Shown here one piece after another: positions 47,466 through 58,889 of a stretch of DNA of 64,000 bases. This DNA is from Sialis fuliginosa (taxonomy: Eukaryota > Arthropoda > Insecta > Megaloptera > Sialidae). Both the position numbers and the translations under genes were made by a program. The DNA lies in the NCBI GenBank assembly GCA_961205875.1, contig OY540817.1, positions 16,837,001 through 16,901,000 of the forward strand. Direction: 5' to 3'. The notes under the pieces were generated by a model that ran no database searches, was not told the DNA's origin, and saw only the letters and a list, made by a program, of their open reading frames with translations. Position 1 is the first letter of the stretch. Each line of letters opens with the position of its first letter.

Positions 47466-47626
47466 TCGAGCTGTTGTCCACGTTGCCGTATTTTTTTATT
47501 TCGACTCTCATGTTTCTGAAATACTTCTGAAGAAGAATGTGAGTCAATACGTCAAGTGAGAAAATACAACGTGGACAACAGCCTGAAAAGTTAGATCATA
47601 TGGACAACTGTCACAAAAACCTACAG
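47463..47626. mobile_element. Hairpin retroelement, second family (A-prime) copy 1
   Basis: The inverted arms TTTTCGAGCTGTTGTCCACG and CGTGGACAACAGCCTGAAAA flank a centre containing CTTCTGAAGAAG. The tail, GTTAGATCATATGGACAACT then GTCACAAAAACCTACAGAAA, aligns with the inverse left flank of the copy at 51442. Core CTGAAGA (47527-47533) is intact, but the GAAAC part reads CAATAC, so the motif is dead. Confidence 0.65.
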
Positions 47627-49715
47627 AAACATAATAAAAAAATTTTTACAAGCAAAACTAAATACAAATCTTTTTGAGGAGTATTTTCAGTGTGAACTTG
47701 AATTGATATTGCTTTGAAATTTCCAATGAATACGACCCTGTTTAACTAAATCATGTATCGTTTTGCATTATTCCTTTTAAAGAAAACCAATTTAATCGAA
47801 TGATTTATTAAAATATAATATAAGACATCTTTTGTGATTTTAAATCATATACCCCAATTAAGAAGATATTCAGAATTGTAATTTTACACCAACGTTTCTA
47901 ATGTATGAAATTGTATTTAATAATATATCCATATCCAAATTTGGTAAAATTATATATGCCATAGATAAATTTTGTTTCTATTATCTGTATAAAACAACTC
48001 ATACTTTTGACGTGAATAACGTCTAGAGTTTCAGGCCAGATACTGGATGGGAATTTAAGAAACTATATGTAACGTGCAAAGATCAGTTTTGCACGCTGAA
48101 ATCAAAACGCTTAACCAGTTTTAATGAGTGATTTTAATATTATAAAAAAACAATAACAAAAAATTAAATTTTATATTTCCACACCCATTTTTTAGAAATA
48201 TTTTTATCAATTATTTTCTTCATATATTGAATGTCAAAGAAAAGTTATTTCCATGTACGTATACATTTTTACTATTATATAAGAATGCAATTAACATTAT
48301 CATGTTAGTAGATATGTATTTAATTTTACTCATTAATCATTAAATGTATGAATACTATAAATATATTATCACAAAACTTTATCAATTAATAATTTATACT
48401 TAATAAAAACAATTAATTTCGAAAGTAATTAGTCATATAATTTCATTTGAAAACAAATATCATATTATAGATGTTAAATAATTCAAATAAGCAATTAAAA
48501 ATCAATTTTAATATCGCAATTAAAAATTACACTAAATAAATGTCACAAAAAAATTAATGATATAAATACGACACATGATTGACAAATTATATTGCCTGAA
48601 AAAAATGTGTTTGGTTTTACATAAATCAATTTTCTATTAATATTAATACTCGATTTAAATGAAAAGGATTATATTATATTTATTATAGCAATGATACTCG
48701 TACGTAATATGTCCACATAAAGGATGAATTTAAAGTATCTATAAGGATATTTATTCTATAATTAAAAATATAAACTTTATACGAATAAATGTATAAAAAA
48801 ATAATTTTATATTAAAATGGTTGTCCCTGGACTCGAATGGTTCCTTTAGACAGCCATTGAGTGGTTATAGAACTTTGTCTTTGTTTTTATTATTTTTTTT
48901 ATTTTTATTTTTTCTGGTAATTTTTTTTTGTCGCGGTTGTTTTTACGTTGTTTGTCTTGGTTTAATGTCTCCTACACAACCTTTCCCAAACACAGAGACA
49001 CTAAGATGGAAAGGATTAGCTTCGGGTCGATCATATATATACATATATGAATATATAACATCGTCAGGATAAGTACCTTATTTTTTATACTTTTTTAGTT
49101 ATTACATTTATATTATAATAAATGAAAAATATTGATAAAATTTTCAAAGTAATTTACAATAAAACAATTCAAATATTTTTTCTCAAATCTGCACGATATT
49201 TTACACGAATGTTGAAAAAATACATAAACCATCTAAGAGTATAATTAATACTTATTATTATTAACTTTATTAATATAACTGACATCACATAATATCAAAA
49301 ATAATTATTATTTTCAGATTGAAAAATCTTTCTTCCTTACTTTTTGATCATTCTATATGTATTTATGATTCATTTAATAAATTAATCCACTAAATTTGAC
49401 CGAGTTTCAATCAGAAACGTGGGTGCAAATAAATATTACGTACTTTAATTAATTAATTTGCGATTTAGTTAAATGATCAACAGGTATTATTTTTAATCTT
49501 TTTCATTAATGGCTTTGTGTCCTTTTATCTCTTTTGAGCTTGTTGACTGTAAAAACGAATTTGTATTTGCAATACGTTTTGTTGTATATTATATTGCATT
49601 TAACTTTCCAAAAATAGTATTATTGCAAAAATATATTCATTCTTATGACATAACTAATTGATACCTGAAATAAGTAAAAATAAATTAAAATTATTGAAGA
49701 ATGAATTTAAAAACC
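47627..49715. other. AT-rich stretch, nothing recognised
   Basis: The small frame at 48821-49072 is T-run driven. No element ends were seen in about 2 kb. Confidence 0.5.
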
Positions 49716-50123
49716 TACCTAGTCTTGGATATGACCCCAGTAATGGCTATTTTTTAATTAAATGTACTGTATTATAAATATTTGTTTATATCTGATTAAT
49801 ACCATTTGTGAATAATAATCTATATATACATTTAACTGTCTTACAGCATGATTTTATAACAATCGTCCAATAGGTGTCAAAATGGTGGACATTTAAACTA
49901 ATTATTAGTATAATTTATTTATTAATTTTTAGAAAAAACAAACAAAAGGCTATAATTTAAAAAACAAACTATATTTGCGGACTTTGGTAATTAAATTGAT
50001 TAAATAAAGAGTTACTTGTTTTATTAGTAGCATGAGTTAATGATAATTACAAAAAAGAAACCCGTCAATCACAAAAACAGTTAACCTTACTCTTATAGCG
50101 GCTATAACTGGTACCAGTACCTT
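49716..50123. mobile_element. Family C copy 3, inverse orientation
   Basis: TAGTCTTGGATATGACCCCA and GGTGTCAAAATGGTGGACAT are inverse to the interior of copies 1 and 2. The right end, ACTGGTACCAGTACCTT, is the family terminus. The section at about 50000-50110 matches the short copy at 57727-57883. Confidence 0.65.
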
Positions 50124-51309
50124 ATGTTCTGGAAAATTTAATTAAAATTATGGTATTATTATTAATTTAATGAGACGTCTAGAATCTATGTACAATTAAT
50201 GTTATTTTTAATTAACTACCAGTGTTGTATACTAACATTATATTAAATATACTGCACAGTTAATGTGATTTGTTAACATGAAACTGTTACTATTTATTGT
50301 TTCCTGTTAATATCAAATCAATAAAAGTTCAATCGTCTTTCTTATTTTGTTGTAGTAAATAAGATTTACCGTACAAGTAGGTATCTCATTTAAATAAAAA
50401 ACGAATCACCTTAATATCCTGCTTTGTTTAGCAGTGGCGCCACCAAAGAAAATAATTGAGAGCAGTAGTAAGTTATGATTTTCCTTCTTATTTGCTTATC
50501 TTTAAATTGATATTTCTATGATAAAATCTTAGGATAATACTTAATGCATAAAACTTTAATTGGTCATATAAATATCACCATAAAGATAAGAAAATCTTAA
50601 TTAACTAAATAAATAAAAATCTCTCGTAGAATCATGCCGAGGTGAACGATTGCCCTCATCCCTTTTTTTCCCGGACCGATGTTGGTTCTGGTATCCTTGC
50701 TTATAGATTACCCTAACTATTTACATTTGAAACACAAATAAACAAATTATTTATATCCTCAAATATTCCCATACAGTTTTCGCCAGTGTTTTATATGCCG
50801 AATTTCGATCAAACAGCTTCATAACACATTGAGTTACGACAAACGATAATGCACTGATCGGTCGGTAATGTAGCGAGCGACAATGTGTGGATATTTCTTC
50901 ACACGAGGCTAATGCAATATTTTAATTAATTTCACTAGAATAATTTATTGTTCGGTTTTTAATTCGAACGGAGACTGGAATCCGTTACTTCGCAATATTG
51001 TGATTTACATTGGTTTAGATCTGTATCACACACACACACTCATAAATATATATATTATATACACATACACATATGGAAATGTTGTTGATGATAATTTTTA
51101 ACCGTTAGAACAAGTTTGAATGGTTGTAAATAATAATAGCTTTGCGTTTAACTCTTTTGCGACAGATGTCTAGTTTAAAAATACATACCTACTGGCAGTT
51201 AAATAAATTCCTACTCGTTGCTCCAAGACACAAATTGCGGCGGCAAAAACAAATACTATAAGTAATAAAAATCCGTATTCGAAACTATATCCTAAATAAG
51301 AAAAACTCT
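50124..51309. other. AT-rich stretch, nothing firm
   Basis: It contains a GCAGTGGCGCCAC phrase at about 50431 and (CA)n near 51027. No gene was recognised. Confidence 0.5.
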
Positions 51310-51441
51310 ATCCGTAAAAGAAATCGATATATAGTGTGTCAGAGGATAGATACATGTATGTAAACTGTAACAAGAGGTGTAATGAACAAAAAATTTCGAA
51401 TTTCGTAACGACATTTAGGGATCGAGTCCTGCTTGATGTAA

Positions 51442-51642
51442 TTTTCTTCTGTAGGCTTTTGTGGCCGTTATCCATAGTAGCTAACTTTTCGGGCTGTTGT
51501 CCACGTTGTCGTATTTTTACACTTGACGTTTCGAAATTCTGAAATAGTTTCAGAATCACTTCTGAAGAAGACTCCGACATGAGAGTCGAAACGTCAAGTG
51601 TAAAAATACGACAACGTGGACAACAGCCCGAAAAGTTAGCTA
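51442..51642. mobile_element. Hairpin retroelement, A-prime copy 2, with 13-bp target duplication
   Basis: CTGCTTGATGTAA is duplicated exactly at 51429-51441 and 51643-51655. Comparison with family B at 11560 and 52190 shows the uninterrupted target, so the insertion is proven. Inside, 51477-51536 and 51588-51642 are near-perfect inverted arms (TAGCTAACTTTTCGGGCTGT ... ACAGCCCGAAAAGTTAGCTA). The minus copy includes the 3' tail (TTTTCTTCTGTAGGC at the left edge). The plus copy is cut at AGCTA. This is a head-to-head dimer of 201 bp. Confidence 0.85.
51557..51600 (+). ncRNA. Hammerhead-ribozyme-like motif, best copy
   Basis: Stem I is CACTT (51557-51561) with AAGTG (51596-51600). The core is CTGAAGA (51562-51568), with one extra A. 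Stem II is GACTC (51570-51574) with GAGTC (51583-51587) and an 8-base loop. GAAA (51588-51591) and C follow, then GTC (51593-51595), the expected cleavage triplet. Stem III would be only AC/GT with no loop, so a single molecule could hardly fold it, whereas two molecules pairing through ACGT could. Minimal stem III motifs of this kind are known from Penelope-like elements. The extra A after the core is unusual. Confidence 0.5.
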
Positions 51643-51790
51643 CTGCTTGATGTAAAATTAACGTACCTATACAAGAATAAAGCAAATTTTTTTATTATTT
51701 ATATACTGAGAAAAGTTGTTTAAAATGTAATTTTGGTACCTCATACCCAATTACAGAAATAACTTTAAAAAATCGAAATGTAACAAATTT

Positions 51791-52039
51791 AAAAAAATGT
51801 ATTTTATTTTGAACGATAAAATAAAAACAAACATTTTGTTTTAATACTTTGGTTTTGAGCTTGTTCAATATTGACGACAAATTAGAAATGACAACACCAC
51901 GTTTGGCAGATAGTCAATAACAACTAAATAATGTGTCTCTATTGTTGTTTCCATATCCTAATTTCCACTTCACAATAAAATATCTAGTTAATTTATTGAA
52001 AGGGTTAATTTTTAATGCTTTGAAATTCAATATAGGGTT
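51791..52039. other. AT-rich spacer
   Basis: No feature was recognised. Confidence 0.5.
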
Positions 52040-52290
52040 ACAAAATTGCATTTTAAACAAAATAGTGGATTTTTATCATATTTTGAACATAAAGACACTT
52101 CCTTCTTGATTATTTTTACAACTTTGATTATAAAACATCCTGTAGAATGTGTAGAAGACCGAATAGACTGTTTATTGGTATATGTTAGTTTTACATCAAG
52201 CAGAACTCAATACCCAAATGTCATTCCGAAATTCGAATTTTTTTTGTTCGTTACACCTCTTGTTATCCTGGGGCACACTGTATATTTTTA
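52040..52290 (+). mobile_element. Interspersed repeat family B, copy 3
   Basis: It shares ACATCCTGTAGAA, TTGGTATATGTTAGTTTTAC, ATCAAGCAGAACTC, TTACACCTCTTGTTA and CCTGGGGCACACTGTATA with copies 1 and 2. The uninterrupted stretch around 52185-52205 is the empty-site equivalent of the 51442 insertion. Confidence 0.65.
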
Positions 52291-53929
52291 GTGCATAAAA
52301 ATTCAAAGTTATATTAATTTTAGTACCGCATAATTTAAAACGCTTCAATTTTAGAAGATCCAAATAAAAAACTGCTTTTTTGTATGATATCCCTAACAAC
52401 CCTAAAATACATCCACAACAATGAAAGTCTTATCAATGTAACAGACAGATAGACAAACAAAAAATATGTCGAAATTCATGTCTATAAAACGACGGAATAG
52501 GTTCAAAAATCACAAAAAGTATACATTGTACAAACAGAGCCTGCATATTTATGTTCGTATATGTAAGAATAAGAAAGTGAAAATACGCAAAAGAAAGCGA
52601 GATTCTTTAAGAAAACAAAAACAGCAGCTTTTGTTTCTTCATTCCCGTTTTTATAGGAACATAATTTTCAATGTTAAATATCCTGCAGTTTGACTACTTC
52701 CTTTCCAGACGTAGCAAAGATAAAACGCAAACCGCGGTGACACCAGAGGATATAACTTTTTTACGCGTACTTATCTCGCAGTAACTGGTTATCTTTACTA
52801 CACATAATAATAACAACTTGCCTCGGAACAAGTCGGTGGAGATTATTAACATAGATCATTTTTTTACAAATAAAATTTATTACATAACGTTCGTACACAT
52901 ACATACATGGCTATCGATAGATAGATTTCTGTTTGATTTATCGGGTAACTTCTTTGTGTCGGAATTTATTTATCGTGGTTAGTTGGGGTGATTCACACGG
53001 TACACTTTTCATTTAAAAATTTTTATATTTTAGACCAGTGTTTACCTAAGTGCGGTGCTTCAAGGGGTACACTTAATATTTTTTTTATTAAATAATTTTG
53101 TGTTTTCAACAACAAATTCTGCATAATTGAGTTTGTTTTACCTTTTTTTAATTTCGTTAAGCGTATTTGATTTTTTTACATGAAATACAACTTTTTGTCA
53201 TGCATTTTTCACCCCCCCCCCCCCACCTAGAATTCAATGTCTTCATACAAAAAAAAGCCAAATTTAGATAATAATTAGCAATAATATAATATTAGGAATT
53301 TTATAAAAATTCACAAATTGATAATTGTTATAAGTTATATTTACTGTTGAACATGACAGTGTGAAGTAACACTAAAGAGTATGCAAAATTGTTTTTTTGT
53401 TTTTCTATGATGTCTAGAAGAATTTAATATTCTGGCTGTGCAAGATAAACTGTTTCTGCTGCAGGTAAAACTCAAATGTGAACCATTAAAGAGAGATGTA
53501 ATAATATGGTCTTGATTTATATTTCACAGTTAACAGTTAAACGGTTTCAAATAAATTTCAATATTAGTTCCTATACATATGTTAAAATTTTATTTTATGT
53601 ATTCGTAAAACATAAAACTTTAATATTTATAATGTTTCATAGTCAACGGATTACTATTTTTCAATTTATAATGTCCTAATACATTTACTGATGTTTTATT
53701 TTTCGTATAGTGGAGTCAGTTGCTTATTTAATTATTTTAGTTTATTTAAAAACTAAAAAACTTTTTGTATATTGTATTTTTTTTAACAATGATATTTCGA
53801 ATCATTCTTCAACAAGCCGTTTTAGTAGGAGACTAAAAAAGGACATCACGCCAAAGCAATAAATTTTGCCTTTTGGTTGAATTTTTTTATGAAAATGATA
53901 GTTCTAAATGCGCTGATCAAAAGTTGTAA
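52291..53929. other. AT-rich stretch, nothing firm
   Basis: CAGTGTTTACCTAAGTGCGG at about 53037 resembles a hAT end, but no partner end was found. A C-run lies at about 53211-53224. The Lys/Arg-rich frame at 52466-52693 is A-driven and not supported. Confidence 0.4.
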
Positions 53930-54315
53930 AGGGCACAACCTACGAGAATTCATAGTTCCTGCTCCAGGGTAACCCAAACATTTTATGTTTATGTTTATCT
54001 CTTAAAGTATCAACTTTTTAAAACCGTGCAAAGGATGGAAGTCCCTAAAATTAGTCAGCCAGTATAAAAAACATATATAGAACTGCCGATCCAAAAAACT
54101 AATAAACATCACCAAAAGTTCTAAAAAAAATTCTGTAGTTCAATGCTCTTTTTATTTTTTTCAAATTTCTATAAAAGTTGACTCTTTAGGAGATAAAAAA
54201 TAAATACAAATATAAACATGAAATCATGTTTTAAACATAAAATGTTTCGATGCCTCCTGGAGCAGAAATTATGAACTCCTGAAAGTTTGTCGGTATGTTT
54301 ATGGTACACCCTGTA
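53930..54315. mobile_element. Element related to the 12260 MITE, partly foldback
   Basis: The right end, CTGAAAGTTTGTCGGTATGT then TTATGGTACACCCTGTA, matches the right end at 12710-12746. The left part, AAAAGTTGTAAAGGGCACAA then CCTACGAGAATTCATAG, is the inverse of 12525-12560. GGAGCAGAAATTATGAACTC near the right end opposes GAATTCATAGTTCCTGCTCC at the left. The left terminus was not located. Confidence 0.55.
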
Positions 54316-55720
54316 TATGTATCTTGCAATTTTGTTAAAACACAGCGTATTGAGGTTTTATCTATGTGTAAAAATGGGTATTCGGTCTCGAGGGCATTCA
54401 TGTATGTATAAGATGTAAAATTTAATATTTTAATTAAGGAATATTTTTTAGTCAACGTCTCATCACATTTCCAACTAGTTAAAGTTTTACGTTAATAATT
54501 ATAATCATGACAGAAGCCTGAAATGTTTTATAATATCTGTACATGTGACCCAACTTCTAAGGGCAAGGCTTAAAAAGACCATTTTTCATGGTTTTTTCTC
54601 GTGCCTTTGACGATAAATGCGAATCTTTTTTGTTGCGTTTAATAGAACCGGCAGCCGAGTCAACTGTATTTTTTTTATTGTTTTTTCACATCGTTGAAAA
54701 ACTTTTTTTTTGCTGAATTCGTGCTATTTAAGTCAGATATATTTTATGTTCAACTTTTTCGATAAAAATTAATTTTATCTTAGTACGTTTTCTGATAATT
54801 ATATTTTTGTTGCCACAAGTAACTTGTGATATTTTACATACCTATTTTTTACATACACAAAAGATTCTCAGCAACAGAACAGTAATTGGTAAGCTACGAT
54901 TGATAAAACTAATGTTTATCTCAAGAATTGGAGATAAAACATCTCCGATTTGAATAGCTCGATAAAATTACCGAATATGGTTATATTCAGCAAAAAACAG
55001 CTTTCCAACATTGTATAAAAACTGAACTTAAAAAAACGCCCCAAAAAAATATGCAAGACAAAAAAAACATGAAAATCAAATAAATTGTCTAGTTCTTCAA
55101 AGCTGGGGCACCCTGTATATTGACACATGTTTTGGTTAATATAAATTTTACATAAGTAAATATGTAAAAACGATAAGAGCTAGAATAATTTGTTTAAATT
55201 AATTTCAAGAAATATTAAAATAACTACAAACGGAATTTATCGGTCTTCTTTTTTTGTAAAAAATGTTGCTCTGAATGTAGCAACTGAAAGGTATTTGTAT
55301 AAATTTGTCATGTCTTCCATAAACTTCTATAAGTATGTAATAAATATGTTTTGAAGAAATCGTACGTCACTTTCAGTTTTTGTTCAATTTTTATGGTGTG
55401 GATATATGCTCAGTTTTTGATTATTATGTATATGTTTTATGTATGTATAAAAAATATTGGGGTATTTTTAAAATTTTGTATTTGTAGATATAACATGAAA
55501 TTGACAGTTCAATTTGATGTTTTTCTTTTTATATCACGTAAAATTTGTTTATCTTTAGTGGCAGATACACATATATGTATAATGTAATTTTATTTTATTT
55601 CCAAGTTCCCAAAAAAAGTAGTTTTATATAAAATATTTATTGAATCATGCATGTGACGTAAATAGGTTTACTGTGATATTAACACACCCTATTTTCCAAG
55701 TAACGTAACGCCACTGATAC
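54316..55720. other. AT-rich stretch with one lone transposon-type end
   Basis: CTTCAAAGCTGGGGCACCCTGTATA (about 55096-55120) is a TACAGGGTGCCCC-type end without a visible partner. No gene was recognised. Confidence 0.4.
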
Positions 55721-55870
55721 ATAGAGTAATCTGGTGACGAATTTTGCAACCACTTCTTGCAATTTCCTGGTAGCTCTAATTAATTGCTCGGACAGATCTA
55801 GTGGCCGTGCACCGTTCGAACTCCAAACAACAGATAGTTGCATCGCAGGGGATGTGATTAGGTCACAATG
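55721..55870 (-). CDS. Candidate internal exon, unknown protein
   Basis: The protein is not recognised. On the minus strand, TTCTGTAAAAG is followed by 150 bp (exactly 50 codons), then GTATCAGT, a plausible donor. The translation includes DLITSPAMQLSVVWSSNG, then ARPLDLSEQLIRATRKLQEV and VAKFVTRLL, a mixed-composition segment with a likely amphipathic helix, unlike the F/I/Y/N/K-rich chance frames elsewhere in the window. G+C is far above the flanks. An in-frame TAA two codons before the exon supports splicing rather than extension. The opposite strand also has an open frame (55734-55928), but its composition is less protein-like. No neighbouring exon was found, so introns would have to be long. 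It could instead be a conserved noncoding element. Confidence 0.45.
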
Positions 55871-56384
55871 CTTTTACAGAAATCATTACAATTTAATCAA
55901 AGTAAATGGTTCTTTATTGGTTATTTAGATTAGGTGTTTTTAATTTTAAATAAAGATTTTTCTGTGTAGTATAGTACTTTTTAAAATTGAATCAAAACAA
56001 ATAATAAATTGAAAATTTGAATTTATAAACAAGTCCACTGAACAAACGATCAAGTATAGTATTGTTTCAGTAACGACAGTTACCTACAGTTTATATCAAA
56101 CTGTTTGGTAACTATTGATTGAACCAATCAAATACGTGAACTCACAATTCAAGTTATCGTTATAAGAATATATATATAAAAATTATGTTTATCTATTTTT
56201 CTGCTCATTTGAGTGTTTTAAACAGTAGATACTCTTTAAAAATCTAGTAAGTACACTAATTAAAATAGTAATATTTTCTAGATATTAATTAGATTGGAAT
56301 TATTATTAATTATTTGGAACTTTTCAAATTCGTATATTGTACACAAGTTACCAAAAATTTACATAATTGGCTCCAATTATACAT
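55871..56384. other. AT-rich stretch, nothing recognised
   Basis: No gene or repeat end was recognised. Confidence 0.5.
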
Positions 56385-56716
56385 ATTATGAGAAAACCGA
56401 AAACCGGAAAAACCATTCTTTTTTGCCGGATCGAAAACCGGAACCGAACTGGAAAAATGTCGTTTTTTTCGGTTCGGTACATGTTAAAATATGCGCGTTA
56501 ACATGATCTTACTCCCCACTTCAGTTGTTCAGGGCTATCATACAAGTACCATAAAATTTTCTAAATTATGGTAGAAAATAAATTTTTAATACAAATAAAA
56601 AAAAATTAATCACTCGGAGCTGAATCAAAAACAATATATATAAACCAATATGTATTTTTTTACTCGAACCGAAACGAAACCCGAAACAAAAAAATAACAG
56701 TTCGAAGCCCTGATAT
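56385..56716. repeat. Element with CCGGAACCGAAC clusters (family R copy 2)
   Basis: ACCGAAAACCGGAAAAACC, GATCGAAAACCGGAACCGAA and TTTCGGTTCGG at the left, and CTCGAACCGAAACGAAACCC with CAGTTCGAAGCCCTGA at the right, resemble the GGTTCGG clusters of 21665-22230. It is probably a nonautonomous DNA transposon. The frame at 56294-56506 is a translation of this repeat. Confidence 0.45.
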
Positions 56717-57726
56717 TATAACCAGACGTTCAATATTTTATAAACAAATATTATATAATGCAATTAATTGAGGAATATAAAGACCTAAAAAGTACCAAAC
56801 TTATTAATTTAATAAAAAGAGATTTAATTTTCTGCTTCCAAATGTTTTTGAAAATATTAAATAATGAAAATATAAAAACAATCCTATATAGAGATATTTT
56901 TTGTTATTTCCACATTTGAAAGCTATGTCTGCCATGTTTTTGTTACAATTACCCTCCCCCCCCACCTGCCAACGACAGTTTATAAACGGCAGCATGTTTT
57001 ATAAACTAATTGTTTTTGGGTGTAATATATGATAATTTGTGTTTAATGGCTATATTTACTCCACTGTCTGTACAAGTCATGTATGTTTTACCCGTGAAAT
57101 TAGTTGGCAAGAAGAATGATTATATCTACATGCATGTGTGTCTGTGTGTATGTACATACATATGTATAATGATCATGAAAAATAAATTAGATTTATGTGA
57201 AATATTACTATTATATTCATATGAAACAATTTAAGAAAGATTTATATTAAATAGTTCTATATAAATATTTAATATTTTGTATTCATAATATAAATGTTTA
57301 TTTACTTTTAAATAAATGCATTAAATGAAGAGCACAACATTAATTACAAAATAACACGACCGCCCACACTACTAAAAGATTACGTAAAGTTAAAAAAAAC
57401 ATAATTTGGGCGTTTCAAAACTTCATTCAAAAATCCCCTCAAAATTTAACTTTTTTTTTTTAATATTATACACATACAAACAAACATACTTACTAGTTGT
57501 AAATGAAGGAAATTCTAATTCTGTAATTTTTGCTACATTTGAAAATTAAATACAATCAACTTTACTATACTTTTCCAGTGGAAAAAATAGTAATTTTAAC
57601 TTGCTCGAGATTGTTTGAAGTTTTCCTGAAAAGAATTTATAAGCCAAAACATTCAGAAAAATACTTTTAAAAAATGCATTTGTCCAGCTCTGCCACACAG
57701 TGCGGCGGCCTCCCTTCACTGGTTAG
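56717..57726. other. AT-rich stretch, nothing recognised
   Basis: It contains a C-run at about 56952-56963 and TATGTGTGTCTG-like simple sequence at about 57130-57160. No gene was recognised. Confidence 0.5.
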
Positions 57727-57883
57727 AAGGTACTGGCACCACTTTAGTAATTAAATTAATTAAATAATGAGTAACTTGTTTTATTAGTAACATGAGTTCA
57801 TGAGAATTACAAAAAAGAAGCCCGTCAATCACAAAAACAGTAAATCTTCCTGTTATAGCGGCCATAACTGGTGCCAGTACCTT
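57727..57883. mobile_element. Family C, short MITE (copy 4)
   Basis: The ends AAGGTACTGGCACCA and TGGTGCCAGTACCTT are perfectly inverted over 15 bp. It is 157 bp in total. The interior (TAGTAATTAAATTAATTAAA, AGAAGCCCGTCAATCACAAA) matches 49990-50120. It is the best preserved copy of the family's termini. Confidence 0.85.
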
Positions 57884-58889
57884 ATGCATCGGTACCACAT
57901 TTAGATAAACTTTCGTGTTTAGAATCAGAATCTTACTAACCTCTAAATTACCTGTAAATGAAAGAGAGTAAGTGAAAACTCATTAAAGTCAAATTATAAA
58001 TAATATCCTGAGATTGCTAAAGAAACTAAAAAAAACTCTTGAAACCGTAAATAATGACTTATATATATCAGTATGAGATCTTTACCTCTGCATACTGCAA
58101 CAAAAGCAAAACACAGAAACAGATTAGATACAGAAGATGACATGCGCTTTCAAATCATAACTACTCCGGATATTAATGTGGTTTGAAATGAAAGGTTTAG
58201 CTTAGTCATTGAGTCGTCTTTTTATCTTTATTCTATGTTTTTTTAAAATTATATTAAACTTATTATTAGAATTAAAACATTTTTTTTTTACTTCCTAAAG
58301 TGATTTTAAAAATTAACGAAGAAAGACACAGACTGAGAAATTGTGTTTGATTATTTATGTTCAAGGATATCAAAAATCACCGGACCGATTTAGATGAAAC
58401 TTTCACTGGAGTATTCTTTAAAGTAGTGAATAATGAATGTTTAAAAAAAGACCACGAGAACCATTTAAGTCATATGCCTGGTTAAACTATACCTTTATAG
58501 AACATATATAACGTTTAATCAATTGTATACATAAGATATGTAAAAATTATACATTGACATTACACAATAAAATGGCGTATCTTCTACCAAGTAGGTGTGC
58601 ATTTTAACATACTTATTAAACAGCATAATAGCGAAGCTAGTAGACTATCGAGTACACTATAATCACCAACCTACTGTACTTATGTAGAACTGTGTGACGT
58701 CATCGACGTATCAACGTCGTCTGTAGGTTCTAAATTATATTATATGTATAGATCTTAAGCTCCGGTGTTTGCAATCTCCTGTTACAAACCTACTCTTTGA
58801 CGCTATTGTCAACATACTTACTGCACTTTAATATTGTTAACGTTACAATAACAATATTAAGCTTTAGATGTAGGTATTTAAGCTCCTTT
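57884..58889. other. AT-rich stretch with LINE-tail-like phrase and a CRE
   Basis: CACCGGACCGATTTAGATGA followed by AACTTTCACTGGAG (about 58379-58412) resembles insect LINE 3' tails. TGTGACGTCATCGACG at 58693-58708 contains a perfect CRE. No gene was recognised. Confidence 0.4.

Larger units (their letters stand above)
51310..51790 (-). mobile_element. Interspersed repeat family B, copy 2, minus strand
   Basis: Read inversely it matches 11176-11640: ATTTTTTAAAGTTATTTCTG, ATTGGGTATGAGGTACCAA, ACAACTTTTCT, TTTTACATCAAGCAGGACTC, then TTACACCTCTTGTTAC. It is split at 51441/51643 by the A-prime hairpin insertion. Confidence 0.65.

Noticed and set aside
47130..47547. Two small frames sharing SDLGKKY and SSLKTKVS, suggesting a duplicated protein
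   Set aside because: They are the two arms of one inverted-repeat transposon read from opposite strands.
51308..51685. 125-codon minus-strand frame
   Set aside because: It runs through family B, across the target duplication and the A-prime hairpin; it is an accidental frame in two nested repeats.
52466..52693. Lys/Arg-rich peptide gene
   Set aside because: Its composition follows from A-rich DNA, and no start context, homology or splice signals were seen.
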